Positions 25,306-34,965 of a stretch of DNA of 64,000 bases are shown here, in pieces. The DNA comes from Paenibacillus sp. V4I3 (GTDB lineage Bacteria; Bacillota; Bacilli; Paenibacillales; NBRC-103111): positions 7,933,501-7,997,500 of the forward strand of contig NZ_JAUSZA010000001.1 in assembly GCF_030817215.1 (NCBI RefSeq). The letters run 5' to 3'. The notes under the pieces were generated by a model. That model did not search any database, was not told the DNA's origin, and saw nothing but the letters and a program-made list of their open reading frames with translations. A program made the translations under genes and the position numbers. Numbering within the stretch: the first letter of the stretch is position 1; each line of letters starts with the position of its first letter.

Positions 25306-26184
25306 TTAGACCGCAGGAGGACCGAATTTACCTGCATGATAATCCCGAAAAGCCTGCTGTATTTCATCCATCGTGTTCATGACAAAGGGACCGTGCGCAA
25401 CGACTTCTTCTTTAATCGGAACCCCGGAATAAATAAGCACTTTTGAGCGAGTATTTGCTTTGATTATCAGTTCGCTTGTATTTTTTTCGTCCCCGTTTTC
25501 ATTGAACGTTAGCAACGCCACGCTTTTTTTATTCAATACAGTTCTGCTATCACCAAACTCAAGCTCTCCTGACAACACATACAGATAAGCATTGTGATTT
25601 TCAGGCAAAAGGTGCGTATACGCTGCACCGGGAGCAAAATTAATTTCCGCCATGGTTATGGGAACCAAGCTTTCCAATGGTCCTTTAACACCAGCAAATT
25701 CGCCGGAATAAACCTTAATAGCTCCCCCATCAAAAGGAACCCTCGGAACATCTTCAACATAGATTTCCTGATAGGTAGTTGGCGATTTCTTTAACGACTT
25801 AGGCAGGTTAAGCCATACCTGAAGAGTATGGATAATCTCGTCATCTACAGCTTCTTCGGCATGTCTGGCCGCCCAACCAGCATTCATATATTGCACGTCG
25901 CCGGCTTCCATAATGGAGTGCCCTCCGGCATTGTCGATGTGCTCCAATCTTCCATCCACCACGTAGGTGACAGTTTGGAAACCACGATGCGGGTGATCGG
26001 AGAACGTGCCGCGCTTAAACCAGTCTTCCGCCATCAAGATGAATGGATCCCAATCTTTCCATCGACCTGGATCCAATACCCAAGCTTGTTGAACATGCGG
26101 AAATCCTCTCTCACCGAATCGAACCATCCAATGTTCCTTGATATCCCTTTGAAAAACGGCAGTTGTTGTTTGTTCTTTCATCAT
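25306..26184 (-). CDS. pirin family protein
   Basis: About 293 residues with the bicupin pirin fold. The N-terminal cupin holds the metal-binding HPHRGFQTVTYVVDG and the later H-I-D-N-A-G-G-H segment; the C-terminal cupin has GAAYTHLLPENHNAYLYVLSGELEF. Pirins are iron-binding and some show quercetinase activity; the substrate here is unknown. The start is one of two adjacent ATGs at 26184 or 26181, after GGAGGG. The gene ends AGKFGPPAV. Intact, but surrounded by decayed redox and regulator genes. Confidence 0.9.
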   Translation of the reverse strand: MMKEQTTTAVFQRDIKEHWMVRFGERGFPHVQQAWVLDPGRWKDWDPFILMAEDWFKRGTFSDHPHRGFQTVTYVVDGRLEHIDNAGGHSIMEAGDVQYMNAGWAARHAEEAVDDEIIHTLQVWLNLPKSLKKSPTTYQEIYVEDVPRVPFDGGAIKVYSGEFAGVKGPLESLVPITMAEINFAPGAAYTHLLPENHNAYLYVLSGELEFGDSRTVLNKKSVALLTFNENGDEKNTSELIIKANTRSKVLIYSGVPIKEEVVAHGPFVMNTMDEIQQAFRDYHAGKFGPPAV

Positions 26185-26273
26185 TTTTCCCTCCATTTAA
26201 AAAATATTTTTTGGGGAAGTAAGGACGAGACAAATTTGATCTTGTCCAGGCCCCGTTTCTTTCTGTTATCTGA

Positions 26274-26879
26274 TTACCGGGTGCCCTCTTTTAAGTCAAG
26301 AAGCTGCCATTCCCAGCGAAGACCTTGGCCGAAGCCGCCGCCGTATTCCTCGAACAATGTCATGACTGCCCCGGTGGTTTCCTCCCGCGCCCAATCACGT
26401 TGCAGCCCACTGACATAGGACCACGTGGTGATTGGGGTAGCTCCCGCTTGGAACATACGCTCTACAGCGAACCGCCGGAAACGTCTGTAATAAATTAGAC
26501 TTCGTAACCGTCACCGATTGCAGAAAGAACCGGCACCAACAAACATACTTCTGTCCAAGCCCTGCCATAACAATCTTCTAATGACTCGATTTCTTTACCC
26601 ACTCTAGGAACACTCTAGGAATCTCTCATCTTCCCATGTGTTTAAACCTGTGTGGTCGGTCGATTGGCTTTTGATTCGGGAATTCTTCCTTGAATTTCCT
26701 TGATGAGATTCTGACGTTCGGCGAATGCTGTTGTCAACAAAGTCGGCACCTTGAATATATTTGCGGCTTACGATAATGCTTTGGCGTGGTTGATCACCGT
26801 TGAAGCATAATGGGACCGGATCGTAAGCATTGCAGGTATTGATGATCGATGAGCAGAAGGGCATGATTGTTCGGGTTTA
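26274..26879 (-). pseudogene. isochorismatase/YcaC-like hydrolase, multiply frameshifted
   Basis: Pieces in different frames line up with a cysteine-hydrolase of the isochorismatase family: NHALLLIDHQYLQ at the start, then KALSK/TAFAERQNL-like stretches, NTWEDERFLEWVKK, VMAG, a piece near LSAIGDGYEV, and the intact end FQAGATPITTWSYVSGLQRDWAREETTGAV followed by EEYGGGFGQG. The end is typical of YcaC-like proteins. Several frameshifts are required. It lies directly upstream of pirin on the same strand. Confidence 0.72.
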
Positions 26880-27401
26880 ACAGTTTGGAATATGATATTG
26901 TGGTTGTCATTAGTATGTCCTTCTAATAATGTTTTGTTCTCTCCCGTGATGTTATACCTTTATTATAAATAAATAACTTTAATAAAGTAAGTAAGCACTT
27001 CAATGTGTTAGTTTCAAAAAAGAAACCGAAGGTGTTTAATGGACTTATTATGAACAATATGATTCTCTGGCCTTTATCAAGTCAACCTATACTCTGGTGC
27101 GAGCTGAAGGAGGAACAAGCGAAGTTCCGCGAAGTAACACTATCAGAGTTGAAAAAGCAGCTAAGCCGAGGGAGTATCTATCATCTTTTGTTTAAAGACT
27201 ATGTATGGCTTAAATAAGGTTTGTAATAAGCACAACAAAAGACCATTCCTAATTAGAATGGCCAAACTTTCGCTATTAAGCATTGTTCCTAACCACTGTT
27301 TCCAACAGTATCTTTTTTTGATACTATTCCACATCAAAGTGGCTTCTTCATATTTTGACAATTTAGGAACATAATATATAAACGTAAAGAGACGAATGAA
27401 A
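26880..27401. other. intergenic region with fragments only
   Basis: A 70-codon plus-strand ORF at 27005-27217 has no homology I recognise. A hairpin CCATTCctaattaGAATGG lies at 27244-27263. A frame at 27402 reads ATEFELGLYTLG, like the start of a luciferase-like monooxygenase, before it breaks. No intact gene is supported. Confidence 0.4.
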
Positions 27402-27439
27402 TATGGCAACAGAGTTCGAACTTGGGCTATATACCTTAG

Positions 27440-27797
27440 GTACAAATCGATCTCGGAGGATGGAATTATCGAAGATAGCACAGATATTGAAGTGGCGACG
27501 CTATGGATATGATTATCGGGAAATGGAAAATCTCCATTCTCCTGCATTTGATGCGCGGCGGCACCAAGCGGTTTAATGAATTGCGACAACTGATGCCTAG
27601 TGTCACTCAAAAAATGCTAACTTCCCACTTAAGGGAGCTTGAAGAGGAAGGGATTGTAGGACGAGTAATATACCCTCAGGTGCCTCCGAAAGTTGAATAT
27701 TCCCATTACAGAATACGGGCGAAGCCTGGAGTCCATCATCAATATGATGCACGAATGGTGGGAAGCTCATATCAGAAAGAAGCAACCCATAGAGTAA
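27440..27797 (+). pseudogene. HxlR-family regulator, frameshifted
   Basis: An HxlR protein spread over three frames: SEDGIIEDSTDIEVATL, then MDMIIGKWKISILLHLMRGG through TKRFNELRQLMPSVTQKML and GRVIYPQVPPKVEYS, and after one inserted base LTEYGRSLESIINMMHEWWE-like sequence to the stop at 27797. It is clearly related to the intact HxlR gene at 29120. The frame breaks lie near 27500 and 27702. Confidence 0.78.
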
Positions 27798-27936
27798 AAT
27801 TAGGTGCTCTTGGGTGTGACTTTCTTCGGCTACAGAAGTATTATATCACCATTATTCCAGTTCTCATGAATTGTGCCACATTAGACTTCATGCGGCATAA
27901 GTTTTTCATTTAGCGGCATCTTAATGCATGTACTTT

Positions 27937-28094
27937 CAAATTGATTTTCAGTTTATTAGAATTCAACCCGATAAAATCTAACTAAAAAACAAAGGTAACT
28001 TCAAAGTAACTATCTTAATAAATAGTGCCTCCTTGAAGGAATAACCACCTTATTCTATACTTTGTTTCATAACCCGAACGAAAAAATATTGAGG
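27937..28094 (+). promoter_or_regulatory. HxlR-type promoter of the aldo/keto reductase
   Basis: A promoter TTGAAG (28033) - 17 bp - TATACT (28056) lies downstream of two direct GTAACT boxes 11 bp apart (27995 and 28006), the kind of site bound by HxlR proteins. A second copy of the whole segment lies at 24317. Confidence 0.72.
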
Positions 28095-28104
28095 AGGAAT
28101 ACAC

Positions 28105-29100
28105 ATGCAATACAAATCATACGGTTCAGAGAATTCTTCGGTTTCCGCAATCGGTCTCGGCTTAATGGGAATGTCCGATCTTTATGGTCAGTCAGACAGA
28201 GTGGAGAGTATAGCAACTATTCACGAGGCACTCGAACAAGGAGTTACATTGTTTGATACTGGTGATTTCTATGGCTCTGGTCATAATGAGCTGTTGCTAA
28301 GCGAAGCACTGCAAGGTCAAAAGAGAGATAAAGCTTATATCTCAGTTAAGTTCGGAGCATTGCGCACTCCTGATGGAGGCTGGGGGGGATTTGATGCCCG
28401 TCCGGAATCCATTAAAAACTTTCTAGCTTATTCATTAAAAAGGCTAAATGTAGAATATATCGATCTGTATCAGCCTGCACGTGTCGATCCAAACGTGCCT
28501 ATCGAAGAAGTTGTGGGTGCTATCGCAGACATGGTCAAAGCGGGATACGTTCGACATATTGGCCTCTCGGAAGCTGGTGCGGATACCATAAGACGCGCTC
28601 ATGCTGTACATCCTATTACTTCACTGCAAATTGAGTATTCCTTGTTCAGCCGTGGAATTGAGGAAAAGATTCTTCCGACTTTAAGGGAGCTCGGCATATC
28701 CTTAACAGCTTACGGTGTTCTTTCACGAGGACTATTAAGCGGTACTTGGTCTAAAGAACGCAACTTAAGTCCTTACGATTTCCGCGGCTATGTTCCAAGA
28801 TTTCAAGGCGAGAATCTGGATAAAAATCTGTCTCTTGTTGAAGCTTTACGTGAAATTGCCGAAGAGAAGCAAGTAACTGTTGCTCAGCTCGCCATAGCCT
28901 GGGTCCTCTCACAAGGGGAAGATATTGTTCCAATCATTGGCGCAAGGCGCCGCACATACCTCAGAGATGCCCTGGGAGCGTTAAATGTAAATTTGGCTCC
29001 TAAGGATCTGGAAGCTATACAAGCAGCCATACCTCAGGCTGCCGTATCTGGAGATCGATATTATGCTGAGGAGATGGCACATCTCGACAGCGAGAAATAA
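28105..29100 (+). CDS. aldo/keto reductase
   Basis: A 331-residue AKR with the family order: GLGLMGMSDLYGQ at the N terminus, FDTGDFYGSGHNE with the catalytic Asp and Tyr, ISVKFG with the catalytic Lys, DLYQPARVDPNVPIEEVVGA, SEAGADTIRRAHAV, and an NADPH-binding end VPIIGARRRTYLRDALGAL. It should reduce small carbonyl compounds with NADPH. GGAGGAAT precedes the ATG. The neighbouring HxlR gene on the opposite strand is the likely regulator, perhaps responding to electrophiles. Confidence 0.93.
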   Translation: MQYKSYGSENSSVSAIGLGLMGMSDLYGQSDRVESIATIHEALEQGVTLFDTGDFYGSGHNELLLSEALQGQKRDKAYISVKFGALRTPDGGWGGFDARPESIKNFLAYSLKRLNVEYIDLYQPARVDPNVPIEEVVGAIADMVKAGYVRHIGLSEAGADTIRRAHAVHPITSLQIEYSLFSRGIEEKILPTLRELGISLTAYGVLSRGLLSGTWSKERNLSPYDFRGYVPRFQGENLDKNLSLVEALREIAEEKQVTVAQLAIAWVLSQGEDIVPIIGARRRTYLRDALGALNVNLAPKDLEAIQAAIPQAAVSGDRYYAEEMAHLDSEK

Positions 29101-29110
29101 ATACCCCACC

Positions 29111-29146
29111 GAAAAGGTCTCAGGTATTTAATCCTGAGATCTTTTC
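29111..29146. terminator. bidirectional terminator
   Basis: GAAAAGGTCTCAGG/CCTGAGATCTTTTC forms a strong stem between the convergent reductase and HxlR genes; its right half encodes the last HxlR codons. Confidence 0.8.
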
Positions 29147-29527
29147 GACTTTATTTCCCTGTAGGTTCTGACTCATTATTTTTCGGTGATGTCCTCCCCA
29201 ATCATACATAACATCAAATAATGAATCCAGTGTTTTACCGTATTTTGTTAATGAATATTCAACTTTGGGAGGCTTATCAGGAATAACCTTTCGCTGTAGC
29301 AAACCATCCTCTTCTAATTCACGCAGCTGTTGTGTCAACATTTTTTGAGAAATTCCAGGCAGTGCTCGACGCAACTCGTTAAATCGTTTACTCTCCTCGC
29401 TAATTTGCCATAGTAAGGATAACTTCCATTTGCCACCAATAACTCTCAGCGTTTCCATGACGTTAATATCGCATTCATCATCCAACTCATCAGTAACGAC
29501 ATTGCTGTTAGTAAAATCCTGATCCAT
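29120..29527 (-). CDS. HxlR-family winged-helix regulator
   Basis: 135 residues with the HxlR core: CDINVMETLRVIGGKWKLSLLW, KRFNELRRALPGISQKMLTQQL, then RELEEDGLLQRKVIPDKPPKVEYSLT-type wing and LDSLFDVMYDWGG at the C terminus. It is intact, unlike the two decayed relatives at 24974 and 27440. The cysteine at about residue 19 could sense electrophiles, as in YodB-type proteins, but that is inference. It is convergent with the aldo/keto reductase, whose promoter carries the GTAACT boxes. Confidence 0.9.
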   Translation of the reverse strand: MDQDFTNSNVVTDELDDECDINVMETLRVIGGKWKLSLLWQISEESKRFNELRRALPGISQKMLTQQLRELEEDGLLQRKVIPDKPPKVEYSLTKYGKTLDSLFDVMYDWGGHHRKIMSQNLQGNKVEKISGLNT

Positions 29528-29585
29528 ATAAATGATCTCTCCCTTTAGATATGTACCATTCGTCTCTGCTAAATAAATAACTTTT

Positions 29586-29775
29586 TTATGGAAGCATGTT
29601 CAGTTCCTTCTCTTGCAAATCATAAAATGCCAACTTGTAATGAATTTGTTCCAAATAAACATAAGTTTGTCTCAAATTTTTTTCAACCTTTTCTTTATGC
29701 TTAAGCATCATTTGTTTACGAATAGATAAAGTGTTATTCCTTCCAAATAACAATCTACCATATTGCCTCTCATCT
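29586..29775 (-). pseudogene. C-terminal fragment of a MerR-family regulator
   Basis: A minus-strand frame reads YGRLLFGRNNTL, then RKQMMLKHKEKVEKNLRQTY and YLEQIHYKLAFYDLQEKELN before a stop at 29586. This is the coiled dimerisation helix and end of a MerR protein; the DNA-binding front is absent. From 29776 to 29988 no gene is supported. Confidence 0.6.
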
Positions 29776-29988
29776 CCTTTAGAAGCATACCGTTAAACGC
29801 AATGCTCTACCTTTTCCCCTTTGAATTAGAGATAGCTCTTACTTTTTTTCTTCTTTTCAAAGCTTACAAACCGTTTTATCAGTCATCTTATCCAAACGAA
29901 CAACTATTATACAAGGATTTTATCAACTATATTTTTGACCGATAAGACGCTTGACTTAGAGTTTACTCTATTAAATAATATGTAATCA

Positions 29989-30063
29989 AGCGCCAAAACG
30001 ACTGGCGCTAATCTATCCAATCCAAGACAAATGTTTCGCTATAGTTATCCGTTAGTTGAACAG
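29989..30063. repeat. element with short hairpin and right arm
   Basis: Stem AGCGCCA/TGGCGCT followed 28 bp later by the right arm GCTATAGTTATCCGTTAGTTG. No left arm is recognised. It closes the roughly 10-kb stretch from 20243 that has no other element. Confidence 0.65.
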
Positions 30064-30144
30064 CCAATTATTTCCTCCTCGACCTCATTTGTCTGATGAA
30101 TCAGCCGCACTTGTACCCGATGTCTCGTCCAACTTCCAATGACC

Positions 30145-32370
30145 TTACAAAACCTTAAATTCTGGTTGTATGACATCTACCAGACTGCTTGAAGGATCTA
30201 CTTGCAATAGAGTTACAGCCCTATTTTCATAGATCCCCCTTACGGTAATATTACCTGGAGCATGTAACTTAAAATCTACATTCCACGAGGTTGGCCAGGA
30301 TGGTAAAAGTCTTATTTCATTTCCGTTACTTTGCAAAATCATGGACTGCAAGGCGTTCATGCCCACACCACCATTATCCAAATCAGGCATCCAGTCATAT
30401 TGTTTATTCCAAAACGAAGGGAAACTTACATCAGCCGTTTGGTTTGTTAAATGGGATATAACACCCGCCTTGGCAATGGCTGTTATTCCAAGTAAGGCAG
30501 CTTGTATGGCATCAGAACGCCAGCAGTTAAGTGCTTTAAATATACGATTGTTAAAAGATGTAATACCTGTATCTATATTCGGTTTCCCAACACCGTACAC
30601 TTTATAGGGAAAAACAGCATAAAGTTCAGGGTTCTCAACGTTTTTCGTCTCTGTTGCATAGAATTCGGCTGGTTTAATAAATGTCGCTGAACCTGTTGTC
30701 CCAAGTGGAATTGGCGGCAAGTCATCCAAGCAGTTTTGCCATTCATCCCTTTGGGCTTGTGTTGTAATTGTTGTAGGTAAGGCAAGTAATTTGGACAGAT
30801 TGTATCTAAGACCAGCTACCTCAGGGGTAGGATTGATAACATCATCCCAATACGTCTCCAAAGAATGAATGCCCTCGAACTTAATGATCCCATTCTCTCT
30901 CGTAAAGTGCTGATCAAAGAATTTTACTACTTGCTCAGCTATCGGAATAAGCGTATTGGATGCAAATGCTTGATCCTTCGTATAGTCGAAATATTCAAGC
31001 ATCATTGCTGAAAGCTCTATGCCCCCCTGCCAATAATATTTGATATAATTATTCCTCGGCAAGTTACCCGGATTCGGTGTCGAACTACTGTTCAAAAAGT
31101 TATCATTAAGGTATAAGCCATAAAAATTGACTACTTCAGGAAAAAATGCACCTTCGTGGTTAAAATATTGTTGCGTGACGTCCTTTTGCAGATTGAGCAT
31201 ATTTGTATACATATTAAACAGCGGAAGCATCATATCATAATCCCCCGCTGCAAGCATTGGCCAGTACATATGTCTTGTATTCTGGAACCAGTAGCCAGGA
31301 CCCCACTCCCTAAAATCTCCATTTACATTGTTGCCATCTTTAGTCATGTAATCGAAATTAACTATACCTCCGTTAAACTTAATTGGGTATTTCCCTCTGC
31401 CTTGGATGGCATCCATAAACCTTTGCAACAGGTAACCCCTTGTTACATTGGTTGCATCCTTATCGCCTGTTACAAAGATCCAACTCCTGTCCCAGAACGA
31501 ATCCCACCAGTTCATATGGTTGGTACGCGCCGTTTCTATATCAGTAGCTTCAATATTGTTTATTTGGGTACTCAGCTGGCTTTCCCAAGTGGCTACTGTG
31601 TCTGTTTGGGCCGTATAGGGATAAATGGAAAGGACAAAATTAGTCCCGTTTGAACTTGAACGAAGAGTTGTGTTACTGATGGGAACCATATTGCTGCCTT
31701 TCAGAATAGCCCCAAATGTCAAGTTCATATAGGGGTCGGGGTATGTACTTTCATAACCGCTTAAGTTCTGAGCATCAAGAGTGGTTTGGTAAGGTGAACT
31801 GCTGTTCCTGTGATACCATAGCAATTCATTAGTTCTTGATAAAACCTGATCAGCGCTTTCCGAAGGTGTTGGTTGACCAGAATAAGCTATTCCGTAATAA
31901 CTATGTTTCGTTTCAGGGGTCGAACTAATAACAGTATCGCGCCATATCTCTGTAGTGACATCCATCTGGAAAGGCTGTTGACCTGATGCCTCAACTCTGA
32001 TAACAGCCTGGTTTGCATCCACCCAAACCCTGAGAGTAACCTGTTGGCCTGCCGGACCGGCGGTAATAAGGATCTCTCCTTGACGTAGTTTCAAGATCTG
32101 CGAGAAAGCATTACCTATAGCGAAGGGGTTAGGCGTAATTTCAACACGCACCCTGCCTAATTTTAATAGTCTGGACGCCTCGCTCCATGTGTCTGTTTTA
32201 GATATATAGAACAAGAGATCCCCATTACATTCCGTCCATACATTCAAGGCAATATCTCCATTTCCAATAGGCATTGAACCGGCTGAGCCTATTGTGCTTG
32301 GTTTAGTATAGGCAACATTGTAGCTATCCAGTTTTGCCTGAATGTCGGTATTAATCTTGGTTTTTAACAT
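30145..32370 (-). CDS. large DUF5703-type / glycoside-hydrolase-like protein
   Basis: A 741-residue protein with no signal peptide. The N-terminal 270 residues (AGSMPIGNGDIALNVWTECNGDLLFYISKTDTW) are a beta-rich domain like DUF5703 and GH95-type N-terminal modules. The middle is helical, an (alpha/alpha)6-like part with GYWFQNTRHMYWPMLAAGDY and GGIELSAMMLEYFDY, and the end is again beta-rich. This layout suggests a carbohydrate-active enzyme; the substrate is unknown. The ATG has a weak purine-rich AGGAAAAT upstream. It is the largest gene of the array, bounded by elements. Confidence 0.7.
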   Translation of the reverse strand: MLKTKINTDIQAKLDSYNVAYTKPSTIGSAGSMPIGNGDIALNVWTECNGDLLFYISKTDTWSEASRLLKLGRVRVEITPNPFAIGNAFSQILKLRQGEILITAGPAGQQVTLRVWVDANQAVIRVEASGQQPFQMDVTTEIWRDTVISSTPETKHSYYGIAYSGQPTPSESADQVLSRTNELLWYHRNSSSPYQTTLDAQNLSGYESTYPDPYMNLTFGAILKGSNMVPISNTTLRSSSNGTNFVLSIYPYTAQTDTVATWESQLSTQINNIEATDIETARTNHMNWWDSFWDRSWIFVTGDKDATNVTRGYLLQRFMDAIQGRGKYPIKFNGGIVNFDYMTKDGNNVNGDFREWGPGYWFQNTRHMYWPMLAAGDYDMMLPLFNMYTNMLNLQKDVTQQYFNHEGAFFPEVVNFYGLYLNDNFLNSSSTPNPGNLPRNNYIKYYWQGGIELSAMMLEYFDYTKDQAFASNTLIPIAEQVVKFFDQHFTRENGIIKFEGIHSLETYWDDVINPTPEVAGLRYNLSKLLALPTTITTQAQRDEWQNCLDDLPPIPLGTTGSATFIKPAEFYATETKNVENPELYAVFPYKVYGVGKPNIDTGITSFNNRIFKALNCWRSDAIQAALLGITAIAKAGVISHLTNQTADVSFPSFWNKQYDWMPDLDNGGVGMNALQSMILQSNGNEIRLLPSWPTSWNVDFKLHAPGNITVRGIYENRAVTLLQVDPSSSLVDVIQPEFKVL

Positions 32371-32633
32371 ATTTTCCTCCCAATGGTGATAATGGAATAT
32401 AAGAAGGAGCCATTGCTAACTCACATGTTATGCAATGCCCCCTTTCATGAATTGACTTTGATTTGTTGTTTTCTTAAATTTTACTAAACAGGTGTATGCA
32501 TGAATAGGGAGTCAGAATAAAGATACGTCTCTTAAATTGCTTAACTCGACAAATGAAAGATACTAAATGCAATTTAAGTCACATAAATAAACTTGTTTAT
32601 CATTATATTTAATCGGTCGTAAGTTCCGCTAAT

Positions 32634-32654
32634 CTGCCCTTTAGTTTAATGATG
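32634..32654. repeat. single core arm overlapping a stop codon
   Basis: CTGCCCTTTAGTTTAATGATG has the left-arm pattern. The stop codon of the 32646 gene is formed by its TTAAT. The 32371-32633 stretch before it has no gene. Confidence 0.65.
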
Positions 32655-33041
32655 CTGGTATTCAAGGCAGACAGAGTTTATCAAATCCCCTAACGAGCCA
32701 ATCCGCTGTTCAACTGAATCAACATGATAAAACGTACATGTGTTTCCGATATCATTCAGTTCATTTGTTGAGGAGTATAAATAAATTTTCTTTCCAGCCC
32801 CCAGAGCAATTCCTAACTCAACATGACTCCCTTTTCCAGCTGGAAACATGACAATTACAACATCTGCATTCAAAACCCCTGCTACTTCTTCTTGACCTAT
32901 GTTACGTAGTTTTGTTATGGAGTCTATGTTTGAATGAGTTGTCCAGTCGTAAGTATGTTGAAAACCACGGGCACTCAAACTCTCCGAGACTTGCCGTACA
33001 TTTTCTATATTTTTGAGACTAGACGCTATGTAAAATTTCAT
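32646..33041 (-). CDS. nucleoside 2-deoxyribosyltransferase-like protein
   Basis: A 131-residue protein with a Rossmann-like pattern: KFYIASSLKNIENVRQVSESL, VAGVLNADVVIVMFPAG and GSHVELGIALGAGKKIYLYS. The H-V-E-L-G segment corresponds to the conserved glutamate region of the nucleoside deoxyribosyltransferase superfamily. It may cleave or exchange N-glycosidic bonds of nucleotides; some relatives act in phage defence, so either housekeeping or defence is possible. The stop lies in a repeat core. Confidence 0.72.
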   Translation of the reverse strand: MKFYIASSLKNIENVRQVSESLSARGFQHTYDWTTHSNIDSITKLRNIGQEEVAGVLNADVVIVMFPAGKGSHVELGIALGAGKKIYLYSSTNELNDIGNTCTFYHVDSVEQRIGSLGDLINSVCLEYQHH

Positions 33042-33104
33042 ATAATTCCCCCTGTTTCAACCTTCTAATCATTGCAGTTTTATATTAACACATATTGGAA
33101 GTAT

Positions 33105-33179
33105 CCTGCCCGTTAGCTGAACAGTAATGCTCTTGATGGCTCTTTCGGGAATGAGATCAAGTTCTTGTCCCCCGACATG
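33105..33179. repeat. class E element
   Basis: Left arm CCTGCCCGTTAGCTGAAC, a poor hairpin, and the right end GTTCTTGTCCCCCGAC shared with the element at 11125. Confidence 0.75.
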
Positions 33180-33189
33180 TATTATTATC

Positions 33190-34902
33190 TTATGTTATTA
33201 TCAGAGTACCCGTATCGTCTGCACCTGAAGGCGGGTTAGCGCCGGCATTAAATTGTTTAATAATTTCATTTTTTAAATTACTCAAATGCGACCACTGATT
33301 GATCTCTAGTCCATTTTTGCCTCCTTCTTGGATATGCATGGAGGTTATTTTACCGGCTGTTTGACCATGCTCTGATTTTCGAAACCAGTGTGCATGAATT
33401 TCAATTTCGACTCCTTCAATATCGGCCTTCAAGAAGGCTGTTCTTGGCTGTGCTCCTTGATATTTTCCACCGGCATAGTGTACATCAGGTTGAAATACTT
33501 CCCATTCAATATCGTCTTCCGCATCTACAGTAGCAGCCAGACGAGTTCCTAGAAGATGAGAAGCTGGACTGTTATTTTTAATTTGCATATTATTGGCATA
33601 ATTTAAATAAATATCGTTGTTCCCCCAAGATGCGGCGATAGCTACACGATCTGCCGCATCTTGGGAGTTAGCTGTTAACGTTCGCATCAATGCGCTAGCA
33701 CTAAAAGAACCATTCCCAGCTTTTAAAACGTCTGCGATAATTTTTCGGCTTGGATTACTTGTGAGTCTTGTAAGAAGCGTGACCCACTCATAAGCTGTTG
33801 CGTCTTCCGGCATATTATTAACTGCTCTATCTATATCAGGAATATCAGCCACTGATTTATAGATCTTAGGCAATTCCGCGTTTACGGCATCTTCATCTTC
33901 CGTTCCATCACGTAATTTTTGTGCTATCTCTAAATTTGTTGGATCCTCAGGCACCGTCCCATCAAGTGCATAATCCACTTCATCAGGGGAGTATGCGTAA
34001 TCATCATCAACCTCTATCCAATCGTCACCTTGTTGTTTAAATGATTCTGTAATCGTACCGGATTCATCGTACACGATGGCTGTCTTTCCATTGTCTGTTA
34101 ATTTAACAATACTGCCACCGTTTAATTTATTGTACAGCTCAACATAGTCTGCTTGGAAAACTTCCCATGTCATTTCCTCCGCGCCTTTAAAAGCTTGAAC
34201 GGTTTCTTGATCATAATCAATAGTGTGGTATGCGATTCGCTGTACGACGGGCATGAACTTACCTTGAGCCACTGTCATTGAGGCTTCTACGTTCTTGGAT
34301 TCTTCGGGCATTTCAGGCGAAGGTCCTATATACATGGATGCCTTGCTACCCATTACATCCGCTTCCTGCTCCAAAGATGGATCATCATTTATGTTAGCCG
34401 CACTCATTGTAGGCTGCACTCTACCTTGTTTTTGCTGTACTACATGCCAACCTTCATGCGGTAAATGTTCTTCTTGACTAGGCCCGATATGAATCTGATT
34501 TCCCTCTGCATAAGCTGCAGCCTGTAGTTTCGCAGGCTTGTCTGAATTGTAATGAACCTTTACATCCGATAAATCAGTGCCTGATAAATGCTCTAGCCCT
34601 GATTTAAGATGGCTGGGCATCCCCGTACGATTCTCTTTTCTTTGGATCGGTGATTTAGTGGGGACATCCACTTTTGAATTGTTCGCGTATTTTGGAGGTC
34701 TTAGTGGTTGCATTTGAGAACGCATGAATTGAGCAACCGCTCTATTTCCTATGGTTCTTTGCAAATGTAAAATGTGGGATTGAGAAAATTGAACGGAAGG
34801 CTCAACAGGAACACTTTTCGTATCTGCAGTATTATTAATATTTGAAGTATGATCTGATTGCTTCGAAGTATTGCTGCTTTTAGAAAGTGAGTATGAATGC
34901 AC
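33190..34902 (-). CDS. DUF4157 (eCIS-core) toxin-like protein
   Basis: A 570-residue protein. Residues 90-160 form a DUF4157 domain with GMPSHLKSGLEHLSGTDLSDV, VHYNSDKP and LPHEGWHVVQQKQGRV; HEGWH at 149-153 fits the HExxH zinc motif. DUF4157 is found in effectors of contractile injection systems and in polymorphic toxins. The N-terminal 60 residues are Ser/Thr/Asn-rich with LQRTIGNRAVAQFM, common before this domain. The C-terminal 350 residues, with WEVFQAD and WEVFQPD repeats, are unknown and may be the effector. No signal peptide and no injection-system genes are seen here. An unknown 26-codon ORF precedes it. Confidence 0.8.
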   Translation of the reverse strand: MHSYSLSKSSNTSKQSDHTSNINNTADTKSVPVEPSVQFSQSHILHLQRTIGNRAVAQFMRSQMQPLRPPKYANNSKVDVPTKSPIQRKENRTGMPSHLKSGLEHLSGTDLSDVKVHYNSDKPAKLQAAAYAEGNQIHIGPSQEEHLPHEGWHVVQQKQGRVQPTMSAANINDDPSLEQEADVMGSKASMYIGPSPEMPEESKNVEASMTVAQGKFMPVVQRIAYHTIDYDQETVQAFKGAEEMTWEVFQADYVELYNKLNGGSIVKLTDNGKTAIVYDESGTITESFKQQGDDWIEVDDDYAYSPDEVDYALDGTVPEDPTNLEIAQKLRDGTEDEDAVNAELPKIYKSVADIPDIDRAVNNMPEDATAYEWVTLLTRLTSNPSRKIIADVLKAGNGSFSASALMRTLTANSQDAADRVAIAASWGNNDIYLNYANNMQIKNNSPASHLLGTRLAATVDAEDDIEWEVFQPDVHYAGGKYQGAQPRTAFLKADIEGVEIEIHAHWFRKSEHGQTAGKITSMHIQEGGKNGLEINQWSHLSNLKNEIIKQFNAGANPPSGADDTGTLIIT

Positions 34903-34965
34903 GGGAAATCGCCACCATCTTTAAATTAGTTTTAGTTATGCAATATTATCTTTCCAAACTTTTTA

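Noticed and set aside
27005..27217. 70-codon plus-strand ORF
   Set aside because: No family, weak start and set among decayed genes.
29763..29945. 60-codon plus-strand ORF
   Set aside because: Overlaps the start of the MerR remnant region, has no family and an unlikely start context.
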